DNA of 64,000 bases. Origin: Symbiodinium natans. Its lineage: Eukaryota > Sar > Dinophyceae > Suessiales > Symbiodiniaceae. This document shows, piece by piece, positions 31,622 to 40,625 of this stretch. The translations under genes and the position numbers were made by a program. Numbering within the stretch: the first letter of the stretch is position 1; every line of letters begins with the position of its first letter. The stretch spans positions 176,501 to 240,500 of the forward strand of contig CAJNDS010002385.1 in assembly GCA_905221605.1 (NCBI GenBank), written 5' to 3'. Under the pieces are notes generated by a model that saw nothing but the letters and a program-made list of their open reading frames with translations, was not told the DNA's origin and did no database searches.

Positions 31622-31700
31622 CGCTCGGAGCCTTCTATACAGCCGTTGGCGCGGCGTTCTCGGTGCTGCTGATTTGGACCCTGGTCGAGTATCCGCCGCT
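31622..31700 (+). CDS. Membrane-protein exon, copy 1 helix 1
   Basis: Reads LGAFYTAVGAAFSVLLIWTL then VEYPPL. It aligns without gaps to copy 2 at 37559: GAAFSVLLIWTLVEYPPL against GIAFAGRLGWTLFTYPLV. A GC donor (gctgct) lies at the end. A minus-strand frame over the same bases is a by-product. Confidence 0.58.
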
Positions 31701-32164
31701 CTGCTGCTCAGTGTAGCCCAGAACCCCGAAAACCCATACGCAAGCCGTCTCAAAGCCCTACTTAAGCCCAGAGAAGCCACAAACCCCAAACCCTCAGAGC
31801 CCTAAACCCTTAAACCTCAAGACCCTAAAATCCTATAGCCCAAAACCCCTTGCCCACCCTTCTTATTCCTAGGTTACTCTTGGGTCTAGGCTGGGAGGTG
31901 CTGGCACTAAATCAGTAAAAGCCCCTCAGGGTTTAGTGTTTCGGGTTCAGTGTTTAGTGTGTAGGGCTTAGGGTTTCGCCCGAAGCCCAAAAGCTCTTGA
32001 ACCCCGAAGGCCCAAGGGAACAGCAAAGCCCACGCAGCCTGAAAAGACACGCCCCTCCCCCCCTAAGCTCTAAAAACCTTAGAGAGCCCTCAAAGTTCAA
32101 GCCGAGCTAAGGGACCTTTGGTCCCTTCTATCCTCTTCTACCATAGCCTTAGCCCCTGAAGGGA

Positions 32165-32312
32165 CTGTACCCAAAACCCAAAACCCAAAACCCAAAACCC
32201 AAAACCCCAAACCCTAAACCCTGAACCCCAAACCCCAAACCCCAAACCCCAAACCCTAAACCCTGAACCCCAAACCCCAAACCCCAAACCCTAAACCCTA
32301 AACCCTAAACCC
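32165..32312 (+). repeat. CCCAAAA / CCCCAAA / CCCTAAA mixed array
   Basis: Three variant units in blocks just upstream of the next membrane exon. Confidence 0.93.
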
Positions 32313-32355
32313 AGAGTCCCAACTTGTAGGGGCTCCCAGGCTCTTTCCTATTCAG

Positions 32356-32400
32356 TCTGACGATGCGGAGTGGTCATCGATGTGGCTCCTCACTGCTGTG
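32356..32400 (+). CDS. Membrane-protein exon, copy 1 DAEW
   Basis: Acceptor ctattcag, then SDDAEWSSMWLLTAV, then GC donor (gcttcg). Phase 0 at both ends. Paralogous to DAEWASEWLLTTV at 38391, where the exon runs on without this intron. Confidence 0.68.
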
Positions 32401-32414
32401 GCTTCGTGATGCAG

Positions 32415-32560
32415 AGAGCGAGGTTTAGGGTTTAGGGTTTAGGGCTTACGGTTTAGGGTTTAGGGTTTAGGGTTTAGGGTGTGGGTTTAGGGTGTGGGTT
32501 TAGGGTTCAGGGTTTAGGGTTTCGGGTTTCGGGTTTAGGGTTTCGGGTTTAGGGTGTACC
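32415..32560 (-). repeat. TTTAGGG tract after membrane exon
   Basis: G-rich heptamers with TTTCGGG and TGTGGG variants starting about 20 bases after the donor. Confidence 0.9.
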
Positions 32561-32767
32561 TTCAAACCCTCAGTCCCATGCCCCTACAGGGGCTGGCCCA
32601 CTGCGAGATGCAAAAGTCGGGTTTAAGGTTTAGGGTGAAGTGCAGGAATTCGGTACCCTGAACCCTAAACCCTGAACCCTTAACCCTCAACCCTAAACCC
32701 TCAACCCTAAACCCTGAACCCTAAAGCCGAACCCCTAAACCCTACATCATTATGTCCCCCTTTATGG

Positions 32768-32872
32768 TGCTCTCCGAAATTCGGGGGTACCTTGTCGGGG
32801 TCCTTGTTATAAGGGAATCCTTTTATTTGGGGTCTCTATCAGGGGTCTCCTATTGTCGTAAACACCCATATT
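32768..32872. repeat. Dispersed element, pair with 36327-36440
   Basis: Shares ccgaaatt, gggg(g)ta/acct, ggggtcct, aagggaat, ggtctctatcaggggtc and ctattgtcgtaaac with the other copy. No terminal inverted repeat is obvious. Confidence 0.5.
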
Positions 32873-33017
32873 TTATATGCGGAGTTTTGTTACGATTGTT
32901 GACTCCTATCGCATTCAGTCTCGAGTTATAGGAATATTCCTGGAAATATATCGAGACGAGGGGCCTTCATATGATGTGAGGAATATCTCATAAAGGGGTG
33001 ATGTAGTCTCTGGGCAG

Positions 33018-33074
33018 GTGGTGGACTACTATGTAGTGGCGAGCTGCTTCTGCGGGGTGGTCATTGCCACAGAG
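33018..33074 (+). CDS. Membrane-protein exon, copy 1 IATE
   Basis: Acceptor tgggcag, then VVDYYVVASCFCGVVIATE, then GC donor (gctcct). The acceptor is the right end of a family-B element (gtagtctctgggcag). The last 16 exon bases and the donor are duplicated at 33110-33133. Confidence 0.7.
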
Positions 33075-33133
33075 GCTCCTTAAACCCTGAACCCTAAACC
33101 CTAAACCAAGGTCATTGCCACAGAGGCTCCTTA
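33059..33133 (+). repeat. 24-bp direct repeat flanking a telomeric insert
   Basis: The 24 bases from ggtcattgccac to ctcctta at 33059-33082 recur exactly at 33110-33133, with 27 bases of CCCTAAA-type sequence between. The repeat spans an exon end and its donor. Confidence 0.9.
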
Positions 33134-33215
33134 GACCCTAAACCCTAAACCCTAAACCCTAAACCCTAAACCCTAAACCCTAAACCCTAAACCCTTAACC
33201 CGAAACCCTAAACCC
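33132..33215 (+). repeat. CCCTAAA tract
   Basis: About 11 heptamers directly after the second direct-repeat copy. Confidence 0.95.
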
Positions 33216-33414
33216 TAAACCCTAGATCCTATCCCTAGTTCTCGGACGAGGGTGCAGAGGGGGGGTGAGGGTTTGGGGGCTGTTCGCACCCTCTACGATA
33301 GGGGGACTTGGTGGGGTTATGCATAAGAGAGCTTGTAATTCTACTGTGTATCTATTTGCGTACTCCAAGTACACCCTACACCCTACCGAGTCTACCTGAA
33401 GAAAAGCGCCTGTT

Positions 33415-34035
33415 TATGGGTTGTGGGTTGCGGGTTGCGGGTTGTGGGTTGTGGGTTGTGTGTTGCGTGTTGTGTGTTGTGTGTTGTGTGTTGCATGATG
33501 CGTGTTGCGTGTTGCGTGCTGGGTGTTGCGTGTTGTGTGGTGTTGTGTGGTGTTGTGTGTTGTGTTGTGTGCTGTGTGCTGTGTGTTGTGTGTTGCGTGT
33601 TGCGTGTTGTGCGTTGCACGTTGCGTCGTGTCGTGTTGGGTTGTGTCGTGTTGTGTTGTGTGTTGTGTTGTGTGTTGTGTTGTGTGTTGTGTTGTGTGTT
33701 GTGTCGTGTCGTATCGTGTTTTGTCGTGTGTTGTGTGGCGTGTTGCGTTTGGCGTTTTTTGGGGGTTGAGTGTTGAGTGTTGTGTGTTGTGTCTTGTGTC
33801 TTCTGTCTGTCTGTCTGTCTGTCTGTCCGTGTCTGTCTGTCTGTCTGTCTGTGTCTCTCTCTGTCTGTGTTTGTGTCTCTTTCTGTCTGTGTCTCTCTCT
33901 GTCTCTGTCTGTCTGTCTCTGTCTGTCTCTGTCTGTCTCTGTCTGTCTCTGTCTGTCTCTCTCTCTCTCTCTGTCTCTGCCTGTCTCTGCCTGTCTCTGT
34001 CTGTCTCCGTCTGTCTCTGTGTGTGTGTGTTTACC
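33415..34035. repeat. TTGTGTG-type minisatellite joined to TCTG microsatellite
   Basis: 33415-33780 is built of gttgtgt, gttgcgt and gttgtgtg units; 33795-34035 is built of ctgt/ctct. Long open frames on both strands here (up to 258 codons) are low-complexity translation and not genes. Confidence 0.95.
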
Positions 34036-34367
34036 CTAAACCCTACTGAGCCTGAAAGCCCTACAAGCCCTACTGAGCCCCAAGCCTGAGCCCTCCTGAG
34101 CCCTAAATACTGAACCCTCGCATGTGGCATGCGGTTTCTGCACCAGGGAATGAAGGAACTCGTCACATTGGATTTAGTGACATGCCTCATTGAACCCTAC
34201 GCCCTAGACTCCAAACTGTAAGCTGTAAACTGTAAACTTTGCACCCTGAACCCTAAACCCTAAACCCTAAACTCTAAACCCTAAACTCTAAACCCGAAAC
34301 CCTCAACCCTGACCCCCCAACCCTAAACCCTACACCCTAAACCCTAGACGTAGAACCCTTCGCATCC

Positions 34368-34509
34368 ACTTGGAGGCTCATGGTACTTATTAACCACTTA
34401 GAACTGTACTTACCACTGTACTTAGAACCATATTAGGGCACTTTAAGGGGCTTATAAGTGGGTTATGAGTACAGTTATAGTTGGTCAACAAGTACCATGA
34501 ACCTCCAAG
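34368..34509. mobile_element. Palindromic element, family A (full copy)
   Basis: Opens acttggaggctcatggtact and closes agtaccatgaacctccaag. It is immediately followed by a family-E-like element. Confidence 0.8.
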
Positions 34510-34512
34510 CAG

Positions 34513-34628
34513 ACATAAACATATTCTTCCTTATAAGAGTAGTATAGAGATTATTATTATAATAACAATAATAATTATTATTACTACTATGATTATTATT
34601 ATTCGTATCATCATCATCATCATCATCA

Positions 34629-34661
<33 letters not shown>

Positions 34662-34722
34662 TATGATTATTATTAAAAAACATTTTTAGGGGAACATTTT
34701 TAGGGTTCTTAAGCAAATAGTA
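34513..34722. mobile_element. Family-E element with an ATT/ATC microsatellite
   Basis: Begins acataaacatattcttcctta, contains an (ATT)n/(ATC)n run (34550-34670), and ends gggttcttaagcaaatag. The end lies seven bases before the next acceptor. Confidence 0.5.
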
Positions 34723-34729
34723 GATCCAG

Positions 34730-34820
34730 GGTGCCTGCGTGGGCATCGTCTGGTCCCTGCTGACCCTCATCCTCGGGGCTCCCTTCGCCTGCGCCTACAC
34801 AGCCTTGCACGTCTTCCGTG
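34730..34820 (+). CDS. Membrane-protein exon, copy 1 FACAY helix
   Basis: Acceptor gatccag, then GACVGIVWSLLTLILGAPFA and CAYTALHVFR(G), then GC donor (gctgcg). It corresponds to parts of two exons in copy 2 (38737 and 39770). Confidence 0.7.
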
Positions 34821-34839
34821 GCTGCGAAGGGAATGTTTG

Positions 34840-34905
34840 GGGGAGTTTAGGGTTTAGGGTTTAGGGGTTTAGGGTTTAGGGTTTAGGGTTTAGGGTCTAG
34901 GGCAC
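34840..34905 (-). repeat. TTTAGGG tract after membrane exon
   Basis: About eight G-rich heptamers starting about 20 bases after the donor. Confidence 0.93.
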
Positions 34906-35456
34906 CCTGAAGACCTTTACTTCCGGAAGCTCTCCAGACCCCTGAAGCCCCAAAGCCTCCCTCTTGTCCTAGGTAGGATAAGGGAGACCCCTAAAAGGGA
35001 GACCCTTCTTAACTCTCTTCTGGCTCTCTTGAACAGGGACCTTATTCTACGGGTCTATATCCCCAAGGGTCCCCCTCATCCTATCCCCTATCAAGTCTTG
35101 AAGGTGCCCGTTTCTCTGTGTTGTTGCTTGGGGCTCCTGTTAAGGGTTTATGGTTTAGGGTATAGGGTTTAGGAAGTCCTCTTCGAGGTTGGGTTCTCTC
35201 CTCTTTCTGGGGGGGCTGCTCTGGGGCCTTGAGGCCTTCAGGGGGCTCCCAGGATGCTAAGGGAAGCCAGGATGCTGAGAGGCTGAGCCCTAAGCCCTAA
35301 GCCCTAGACCCTAGACCCTAAACCCTAAACCCTAAACCGCCTAAACCCTAAACCCTAAACCCTAAACCCGACACCCGACACCCGAGAGCCTTAAGTCCTG
35401 CGCCCGAAACCCTAAAACCCCAAGCCCGAAGCCGCAATCCCTGCCAAGCGGCGAAG

Positions 35457-35493
35457 ACAAGCTGCAAGACTATAACGCCCCAAACATGCTGAG
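35457..35493 (+). CDS. Possible linker micro-exon
   Basis: After gcgaag the frame reads KLQDYNAPNML, ending at a GT donor (gtgtgg). TTTAGGG (35503-35560) begins at once. Phase fits the preceding exon but not clearly the next. Confidence 0.35.
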
Positions 35494-35829
35494 GTGTGGG
35501 TTTAGGGTTTAGGGTTTAGGGTTTAGGGTTTAGGGTTTAGGGTTTAGGGTTTAGGGTTTGGGGGGGCTAGGGTCTTGGCATGAGTTTGAGGTACAGGATT
35601 GAGAGTTTAGGGATTCGGGGTTCAAGGTTTAGGCATTAGGGTTTAGGGGGATTAAAAGGGGTTTGTTCAGGTTTGAAACTGTAGGCATAGTGTAGGGGTG
35701 TCGGGCTTAGTGTTGCTGCACCCCAAGCCCTAAAACCCTAAACCCTTAAATCCTACAGTCCGAACAAGCCCCCCTAAACCCTTAAATCCGCAATCCTAAA
35801 CCTTCAACTCTGAGCCCTAAATCCTTACA

Positions 35830-36115
35830 CCCTAAACCCTAAACCCTAAACCCTAAACCCTAAACCCTAAACCCTAAACCCTAAACCCTAAACCCTAAAC
35901 CCTAAACCCTAAAAACCTCCCCAAACCCTAAACTCCGAAAAAACCCTCAATCCTTAAACCCTAAGCCCTAGGGCCCTAAACCCAGGCACTGGCAGCCTAA
36001 ACCCTGAGACCCTGGACCCTCGACCCGGGACCCTGGGCCCTGAACCCTAAACCCTAAACCCTAAACCCTAAACCCTAAACCCTAAACCCTAAACCCTAAA
36101 CCCTAAACCCTAACA
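35830..36115 (+). repeat. CCCTAAA tracts either side of an exon-edge duplication
   Basis: CCCTAAA at 35830-35910 and 36040-36115, with degenerate CCCTGGA units between. Confidence 0.93.
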
Positions 36116-36152
36116 CTCCAAACAAACCCCTAAACCCAGGCACTGGCAGCCT
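35974..36152 (+). repeat. 25-bp direct repeat flanking a telomeric tract
   Basis: The 25 bases ending aggcactggcagcct at 35974-35998 recur at 36128-36152. About 130 bases of telomere-type sequence lie between. The right copy contains the acceptor and first codons of the next exon candidate; the left copy stops there. Confidence 0.85.
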
Positions 36153-36174
36153 CCGCTTCCGCGACTTTTGGTAC
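36140..36174 (+). CDS. Linker exon candidate
   Basis: After aacccag the frame reads TGSLRFRDFWY and meets a GC donor (gcagag). Alternatively it runs on as AEVETPSSQEGDH. Copy 2 has TGSLLLKLL in the exon candidate at 40488, which may be the counterpart. Confidence 0.45.
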
Positions 36175-36326
36175 GCAGAGGTGGAGACCCCCTCCAGCCA
36201 GGAGGGAGATCACAGTGGGGGTTTAGGGTTTAGGGTTTTAGGGTTTAGGGGTTTGGGGTTTAGGGTTTAGGGTTTAGGGTTTGGGGTTTGGGGATTAGGG
36301 TTTAGGGTTTAGGGTTTGGGATTTCC

Positions 36327-36440
36327 GAAATTAGGGGGACCTGATTGGGGTCCTCAATGACAAGGGAATACTGACTACCACTTGGGGATCTATATTGGGG
36401 TCCCCTATTTTCGTAAACCCCCAAGTGGTGAGGGAGTTTG
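36327..36440. repeat. Dispersed element, pair with 32768-32872
   Basis: ccgaaattagggggacctga ... ggtcccctattttcgtaaac. See the other copy. Confidence 0.5.
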
Positions 36441-36714
36441 GCGAGGGGGTCTCCGAGGCTTGTAGGCTCAGAGGGGTTTTAGGGTTTAGGGTTTAGGGTT
36501 TAGGGTTTACAGGTCTTAGGATTTTTTAGAGAGTATAGGGTTCCAGCGGTTTTGTTGATTTTGGGGGCGTTTTTCTTCGTTTAGGCGTTTAGTCGTTGAA
36601 GGCCAAAGCCTCCACCTAAGCCTTCATCGCCGCAAACAAGGGTGGTTGCCGTAGGTTCACATCGGGTGTTAGGATTCAGGGTCCCTTCTTGGGGTCCCTC
36701 TTTGTATCCCTAAA

Positions 36715-36870
36715 CCCTAAACCCTAAACCCTTTACTAAACCCTAACCCTAAACCCTAAACCCTAAACCCTTTACTAAACCCTAAACCGTAAACCCTAAA
36801 CCCTAAACCCTGAACCCTGAACCCTGAACCCCGAACCCTAAACCCTAAACCCTAAACCCTCAACCCTAAA
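36715..36870 (+). repeat. CCCTAAA tract with internal duplication
   Basis: The word ccctttactaaaccctaa occurs twice, about 48 bases apart, inside the tract. Confidence 0.9.
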
Positions 36871-36897
36871 CCCTTCTGACACAAGCTGCAGTTTTCA

Positions 36898-36938
36898 GGT
36901 CTTTCCGAGGCAGGACCATCATCCAGACCCATTTCAGG
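36898..36938 (+). CDS. Possible linker micro-exon
   Basis: Between gttttcag and a GT donor (gtgggt). One frame reads FRGRTIIQTHF. A run of about 19 C follows at 36949. Frame not certain. Confidence 0.33.
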
Positions 36939-37030
36939 TGGGTAGGTCCCCCCCCCCCCCCCCCCTATATCCCCCTGACCCTTATGCAACGCTCAGCGCC
37001 CTTGTGCATTCCTTGCATACCCCTAAAACT

Positions 37031-37133
37031 TGGGATGTTCGCCCTTATACTAACAGTCCTTAATAGGGATTATAGGACCCCCTATTATGCTCCCTATTAA
37101 GGAGCTGTTGGTATAAGGGGGAACATCTCAACT
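37031..37133. mobile_element. Palindromic element, family C
   Basis: gatgttcgcccttatactaac at the left, gttggtataagggggaacat at the right; the inner arms cagtccttaataggga and tccctattaaggagctg also pair. Confidence 0.75.
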
Positions 37134-37334
37134 TGTAACCGTTACAAATCTGCACAAGGTACCTCAGCTTTGCTGAGCCCACAGAGCACCACCGTAGACC
37201 CTAAACACCCTAAACCCTAAATCCTAAACCCTAAACCCTAAACCCTAAACCCCAAGCCCTAAACCCTAAACCCTGAACCTTAAACCTAAACCCTAAACCC
37301 TAAACCCTAAACCCGCCCTCAACCCTGAACCCTG

Positions 37335-37400
37335 AGAGGAGAAGAAGCTCCCAGCCCTCACAAGCTCGCGCTTTGGCCGCCTTCGTGTCCAAATTGTCAG
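37335..37400 (+). CDS. Linker exon candidate
   Basis: Reads KKLPALTSSRFGRLRVQIV. The next exon begins LLVGLYLVV; a one-base shift of the splice cut, as in kinase exon 1, is needed to join them. Confidence 0.42.
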
Positions 37401-37558
37401 CCATGAACCCTAAACCCTAAACCCTAAATCCTACACCCTAAACCCTAAACCCTAAAATGTTTAGGGTGTTTAGGGTGTTTAGGGTGTTTAGTTTGCTTAG
37501 TGTGTTCAGGGATTTCTGGGGGGTTCTCGGGTGTCTAGGGGCGTTTACATGCCTCCAG

Positions 37559-37655
37559 GCTGCTGGTGGGGCTCTACTTGGTGGTCGGCATTGCCTTCGC
37601 TGGACGCCTCGGCTGGACGCTCTTCACCTACCCACTCGTGCCCCTTCGCACGGAG
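37559..37655 (+). CDS. Membrane-protein exon, copy 2 helix 1
   Basis: Acceptor cctccag, then LLVGLYLVVGIAFAGRLGW and TLFTYPLVPLRTE, then GC donor (gcagtt). Phase 0 at the end, joining E to the M of the next exon. Confidence 0.7.
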
Positions 37656-38217
37656 GCAGTTGCGGAGGGGCCTAGGCTTTAGGGTTTGGGGGTTTATGGT
37701 TTGGTGGGTTCAGGGTTTAGGGTTTAGGGTTTAGGGTTTAGGGTTTAGGGTCTATGGCATCCCAGGCGTTAGACCTTCAACACAGAGCACCAATTTTCTG
37801 AAGGTCGCCAAGACTCCTATGCCCTAGTAATATTTGTCGTGGTCATTATTGGGATTGCCGTTATCGTTACATTTTACTCTTCCTCACCACTCTTGCAACT
37901 CTAAGTACCCCAAGTCCTAAACCCTACTTGGAGGTTCATGAGTAGTTGTAAGTAGGGTTGCATCAGTATGGTAGCTATACACCCTAGACCCTAAAACCCT
38001 TTTGCCCCTACTTGGGTTCTATAGAGTAGACAAAGTAACGTAGATAATAGTCACATCCAGCATAGTATGGTATAGTCAAGTATAGTACAGTCAGGTAACA
38101 ATACAGAGTGGAGAACAGTATCGTCCAATAGTAAAGTATGGTATAGTTTCTGGTTTCAGGTGCTAAGGTCTTCGGGTTTCAAGTTTGAAGGTTTCCACGT
38201 TCCTGTGCCTAAGCCCC

Positions 38218-38382
38218 AAACCCTAAACCCTAAACCCTAAGCCCTAAGCCCTAAGCCCTACACCCTAAACCCTAAACCCTAAACCCTAACCCTAAACCCT
38301 AAACCCTAAACCCTAAACCCTAAACCCTAAACCCTAAACCCTAAACCCTAAACCCTAAACCCTAAACCCTAAACCCTAAACC
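38218..38382 (+). repeat. CCCTAAA tract before membrane exon
   Basis: About 22 heptamers ending eight bases before the acceptor. Confidence 0.95.
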
Positions 38383-38390
38383 ACCCCAAG

Positions 38391-38470
38391 ATGCAGGACG
38401 CCGAGTGGGCCTCGGAGTGGCTCCTCACCACCGTCTTCGACATCTACACCGTGGTCATCTGCCTCCTGGG
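38391..38470 (+). CDS. Membrane-protein exon, copy 2 DAEW
   Basis: After accccaag: MQDAEWASEWLLTTVFDIYT then VVICLLG, with GC donor (gcggct) splitting a glycine codon. It covers what copy 1 has in two exons. Confidence 0.75.
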
Positions 38471-38514
38471 GCGGCTGGGCGCTACTTAGGGGATGTCTAG
38501 GGTGTCCAGGGCTT

Positions 38515-38700
38515 GAGGTCCCTGAACCCTAAACTCCCTAGACTCCCTAGACTCCCTAGACTCCCTAAACTCCCTAAACTCTGCTCCCTAAACTCCCTAA
38601 ACTCCCAAAACGCCCTAAACTCCCTAAACTCCCTAAACTCCCTAAACTCCCTAAACTCCCTAAACTCCCTAAACTGCCTAAACTCCCTAAGCCCTAAACC
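38515..38700 (+). repeat. CTCCCTAAA 9-mer array
   Basis: About 18 units of ctccctaaa/ctccctaga, a 9-base variant, between two membrane exons. The open frame through it is low complexity. Confidence 0.93.
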
Positions 38701-38736
38701 CTAAACCCTAAAACCCTAGACCTGTATAAATCCCAG

Positions 38737-38799
38737 GATGATCATCGCCACCGAGCCATGTTTGCCCTCCCTCGCCTGGTCCGTGGCCTACGTGGTGCT
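38737..38799 (+). CDS. Membrane-protein exon, copy 2 IATE helix
   Basis: Acceptor atcccag, then (G)MIIATEPCLPSLAWSVAY and VVL, with GC donor (gcccgg). Copy 1 has an intron right after IATE; copy 2 does not. Confidence 0.75.
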
Positions 38800-39099
38800 G
38801 CCCGGTGGAGAAGGGCCCGAGCCGCCCCGCATACCGACCCGAAGCTTTAGGGTTTCGGGTTTACGGTTTAGGGTTCAGCATCTCATGTACGAGCTCTCCC
38901 TCTTCAAGCAATGTGGGTGTGAACGGGAGAATACCCACCCACCCAGAGAATCCCGGAACATTAAGAAAATGCAAAGCTCACCCAATCCATAAACTTTAGG
39001 CTCCACTGTCCACACCCTGAAGCCCACACCCAAAACACCGGTGCCGATTGACCGAAATCGCAAAAACACAGGTGGGCTCGCAAAAAGGCTTAAATAACT

Positions 39100-39503
39100 A
39101 GAATCATAAAAAAGTATATATGAGTATAGGTATAAAGATATATATATATATAAATAAACAAATGCAGAAACATATAGATACAAAATATAAATGTAAATCA
39201 GATATAAATATAAATATAATTATACATATAAGTATATAAATACATTAATATATAAATACATTAATATATATAAATATACAAATATATAAATATATAAATA
39301 TATAAATATATAAATATATAAATATACATAATAATATACATATAAATATATCAATATGTAAATATATAAATATATAAATATGTAAATATATAAATATATA
39401 AATATATAAATATATAAATATATAAACATATAAATATAAATACAAATATGAATATAAATACAAATATAAGTAGACAAATAAATAAAAAACACATAAATAA
39501 GTG

Positions 39504-39536
<33 letters not shown>

Positions 39537-39540
39537 GAAA
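39100..39540. repeat. AT-rich TATAAATA microsatellite
   Basis: About 400 bases of tataaata/taaatata and a terminal ctctct/tatata run. Minus-strand frames of Y/I/F only are low complexity. Confidence 0.95.
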
Positions 39541-39669
39541 GAGAGGGTTTAGGGGTTAGGGCTTAGGGTTCAAGGTTCGCAGGGGCCGGCCCAGTGTGAT
39601 AGGGGGACCTCGCCGGGGACCTTCTGCAGCAGTTGTACCGGTGAGGTCAACTTGCTGCGTCCTTGAACA

Positions 39670-39760
39670 CCAAGCCCCGAGTCCCAAACCCTAAACCCTG
39701 AACCCTGAACCCTGAACCCTAAACCCTAAACCCTAAACCCTAAACCCTAAACCCCAAACC
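39670..39760 (+). repeat. CCCTAAA tract before membrane exon
   Basis: Heptamers with CCCTGAA and CCCCAAA variants ending just before the acceptor. Confidence 0.93.
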
Positions 39761-39769
39761 CCAACCGAG

Positions 39770-39821
39770 GCTTGGGGGGCCCGTCGGCTGCGGCTACCTG
39801 GCCCTACGCGGCTTTCGAGGG
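39770..39821 (+). CDS. Membrane-protein exon, copy 2 CGY helix end
   Basis: After caaccgag: LGGPVGCGYLALRGFR(G), with GC donor (gcgctc). Counterpart of LGAPFACAYTALHVFRG at 34730. TTTAGGG (39842-39935) follows. Confidence 0.65.
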
Positions 39822-39936
39822 CGCTCGGTCGCCTTGCAGTAAGGTTTAGGGTTTAGGGTTCAGGGTTTAGGGTTTAGGGTTTAGGGTTTAGGGTTTATTT
39901 TAGGGTTTAGGGTTTATTTTAGGGTTTAGGGTTTGG

Positions 39937-40030
39937 GGATGCGAAAGCTGACAAAGCAGCTGCACGAACGCGCACGCAGATCGACCTTCTGCGTCCTAAG
40001 TGACCGGAGGGGAACTGCGCAAAGATTTTC
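39937..40030 (+). other. Coding-like scrap
   Basis: One + frame reads DAKADKAAARTRTQIDLLRP before a stop, another is open for 80 codons. Not assigned. Confidence 0.28.
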
Positions 40031-40487
40031 TGCACAGGGAAACCCGAAGCTCTCAGCCCTGAACCCTACCCGAAGGCTAAACCCTAAGCAACTAAGCTCT
40101 ATATGCGGGGCAATTGACAGTTTTGCCCCGGGTCAGGAGTTTGTTTCAGACGCCTTGAACCCTGAACCGCGACGTTCTTAAGGTAGCTTCTTCAGGGGGT
40201 TTAGGGTTTAGGGTTTAGGGTTTAGGGTTTAGGGTTGACGGTTTGCGGTTTAGGCTTTGAGACAAGGCCTTACCTCAATAGAACACGAAGCCCCAAGCCC
40301 CAAACCCCAAACCCTAAACCCTTGTCCCGAACCAGCAAACCCTAAACTCCAAACCCTAAACCCTAAACGCCCTAAACCCTAAACCCTAAACCCCAAACCC
40401 TAAACCCTAAACCCTAAACCCCAAACCCTAAACCCTATACCCTAAACCCTAATCCCCAAACCCCAAACCCCAAACCCCCAAAACTCG

Positions 40488-40560
40488 GGGGTTCCTCGAG
40501 TTGCACCTCTTCTCGGACACAACCGGCTCCCTCCTTTTGAAGCTGCTTTCCCCGGAGAGA
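40488..40560 (+). CDS. Exon candidate after copy 2
   Basis: Reads GFLELHLFSDTTGSLLLKLL then SPERPMRL. CCCCAAA precedes and TTTAGGG (40579-40625) follows. Possibly the soluble tail of the membrane protein. Confidence 0.42.
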
Positions 40561-40625
40561 CCAATGCGCCTTAATCGGGGTTTAGGGTTTAGGGCTTAGG
40601 GTTTGGGGTTTAGGGTTTAGGATTT

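Larger units (their letters stand above)
31621..40560 (+). other. Multi-pass membrane protein gene with internal duplication
   Basis: Exons on the + strand encode two copies of one unit. Copy 1: 31622, 32356, 33018, 34730. Copy 2: 37559, 38391, 38737, 39770. Each unit has a helix ending W-T-L-x-x-Y-P, then DAEWxSxWLLTxV, a helix running into (I/V)IATE, and a helix ending (A/G)C(A/G)YxAL..FRG. I count about three membrane helices per unit. Function unknown; no transporter or receptor motif recognised. The unit boundaries agree but the introns do not. Exons between the copies (35.5-37.4 kb) encode a soluble, charged linker, possibly beta-rich. The gene lies wholly inside one kinase intron. Two tandem genes rather than one gene with an internal repeat cannot be excluded. 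Confidence 0.65.

Noticed and set aside
33392-34190. 195-258 codon frames rich in C/V or T/Q/D/R
   Set aside because: Produced by the TTGTGTG and TCTG simple repeats on both strands.
39220-39492. 90-codon Y/I/F/L frame on the minus strand
   Set aside because: Translation of a TATAAATA microsatellite, not a membrane protein.
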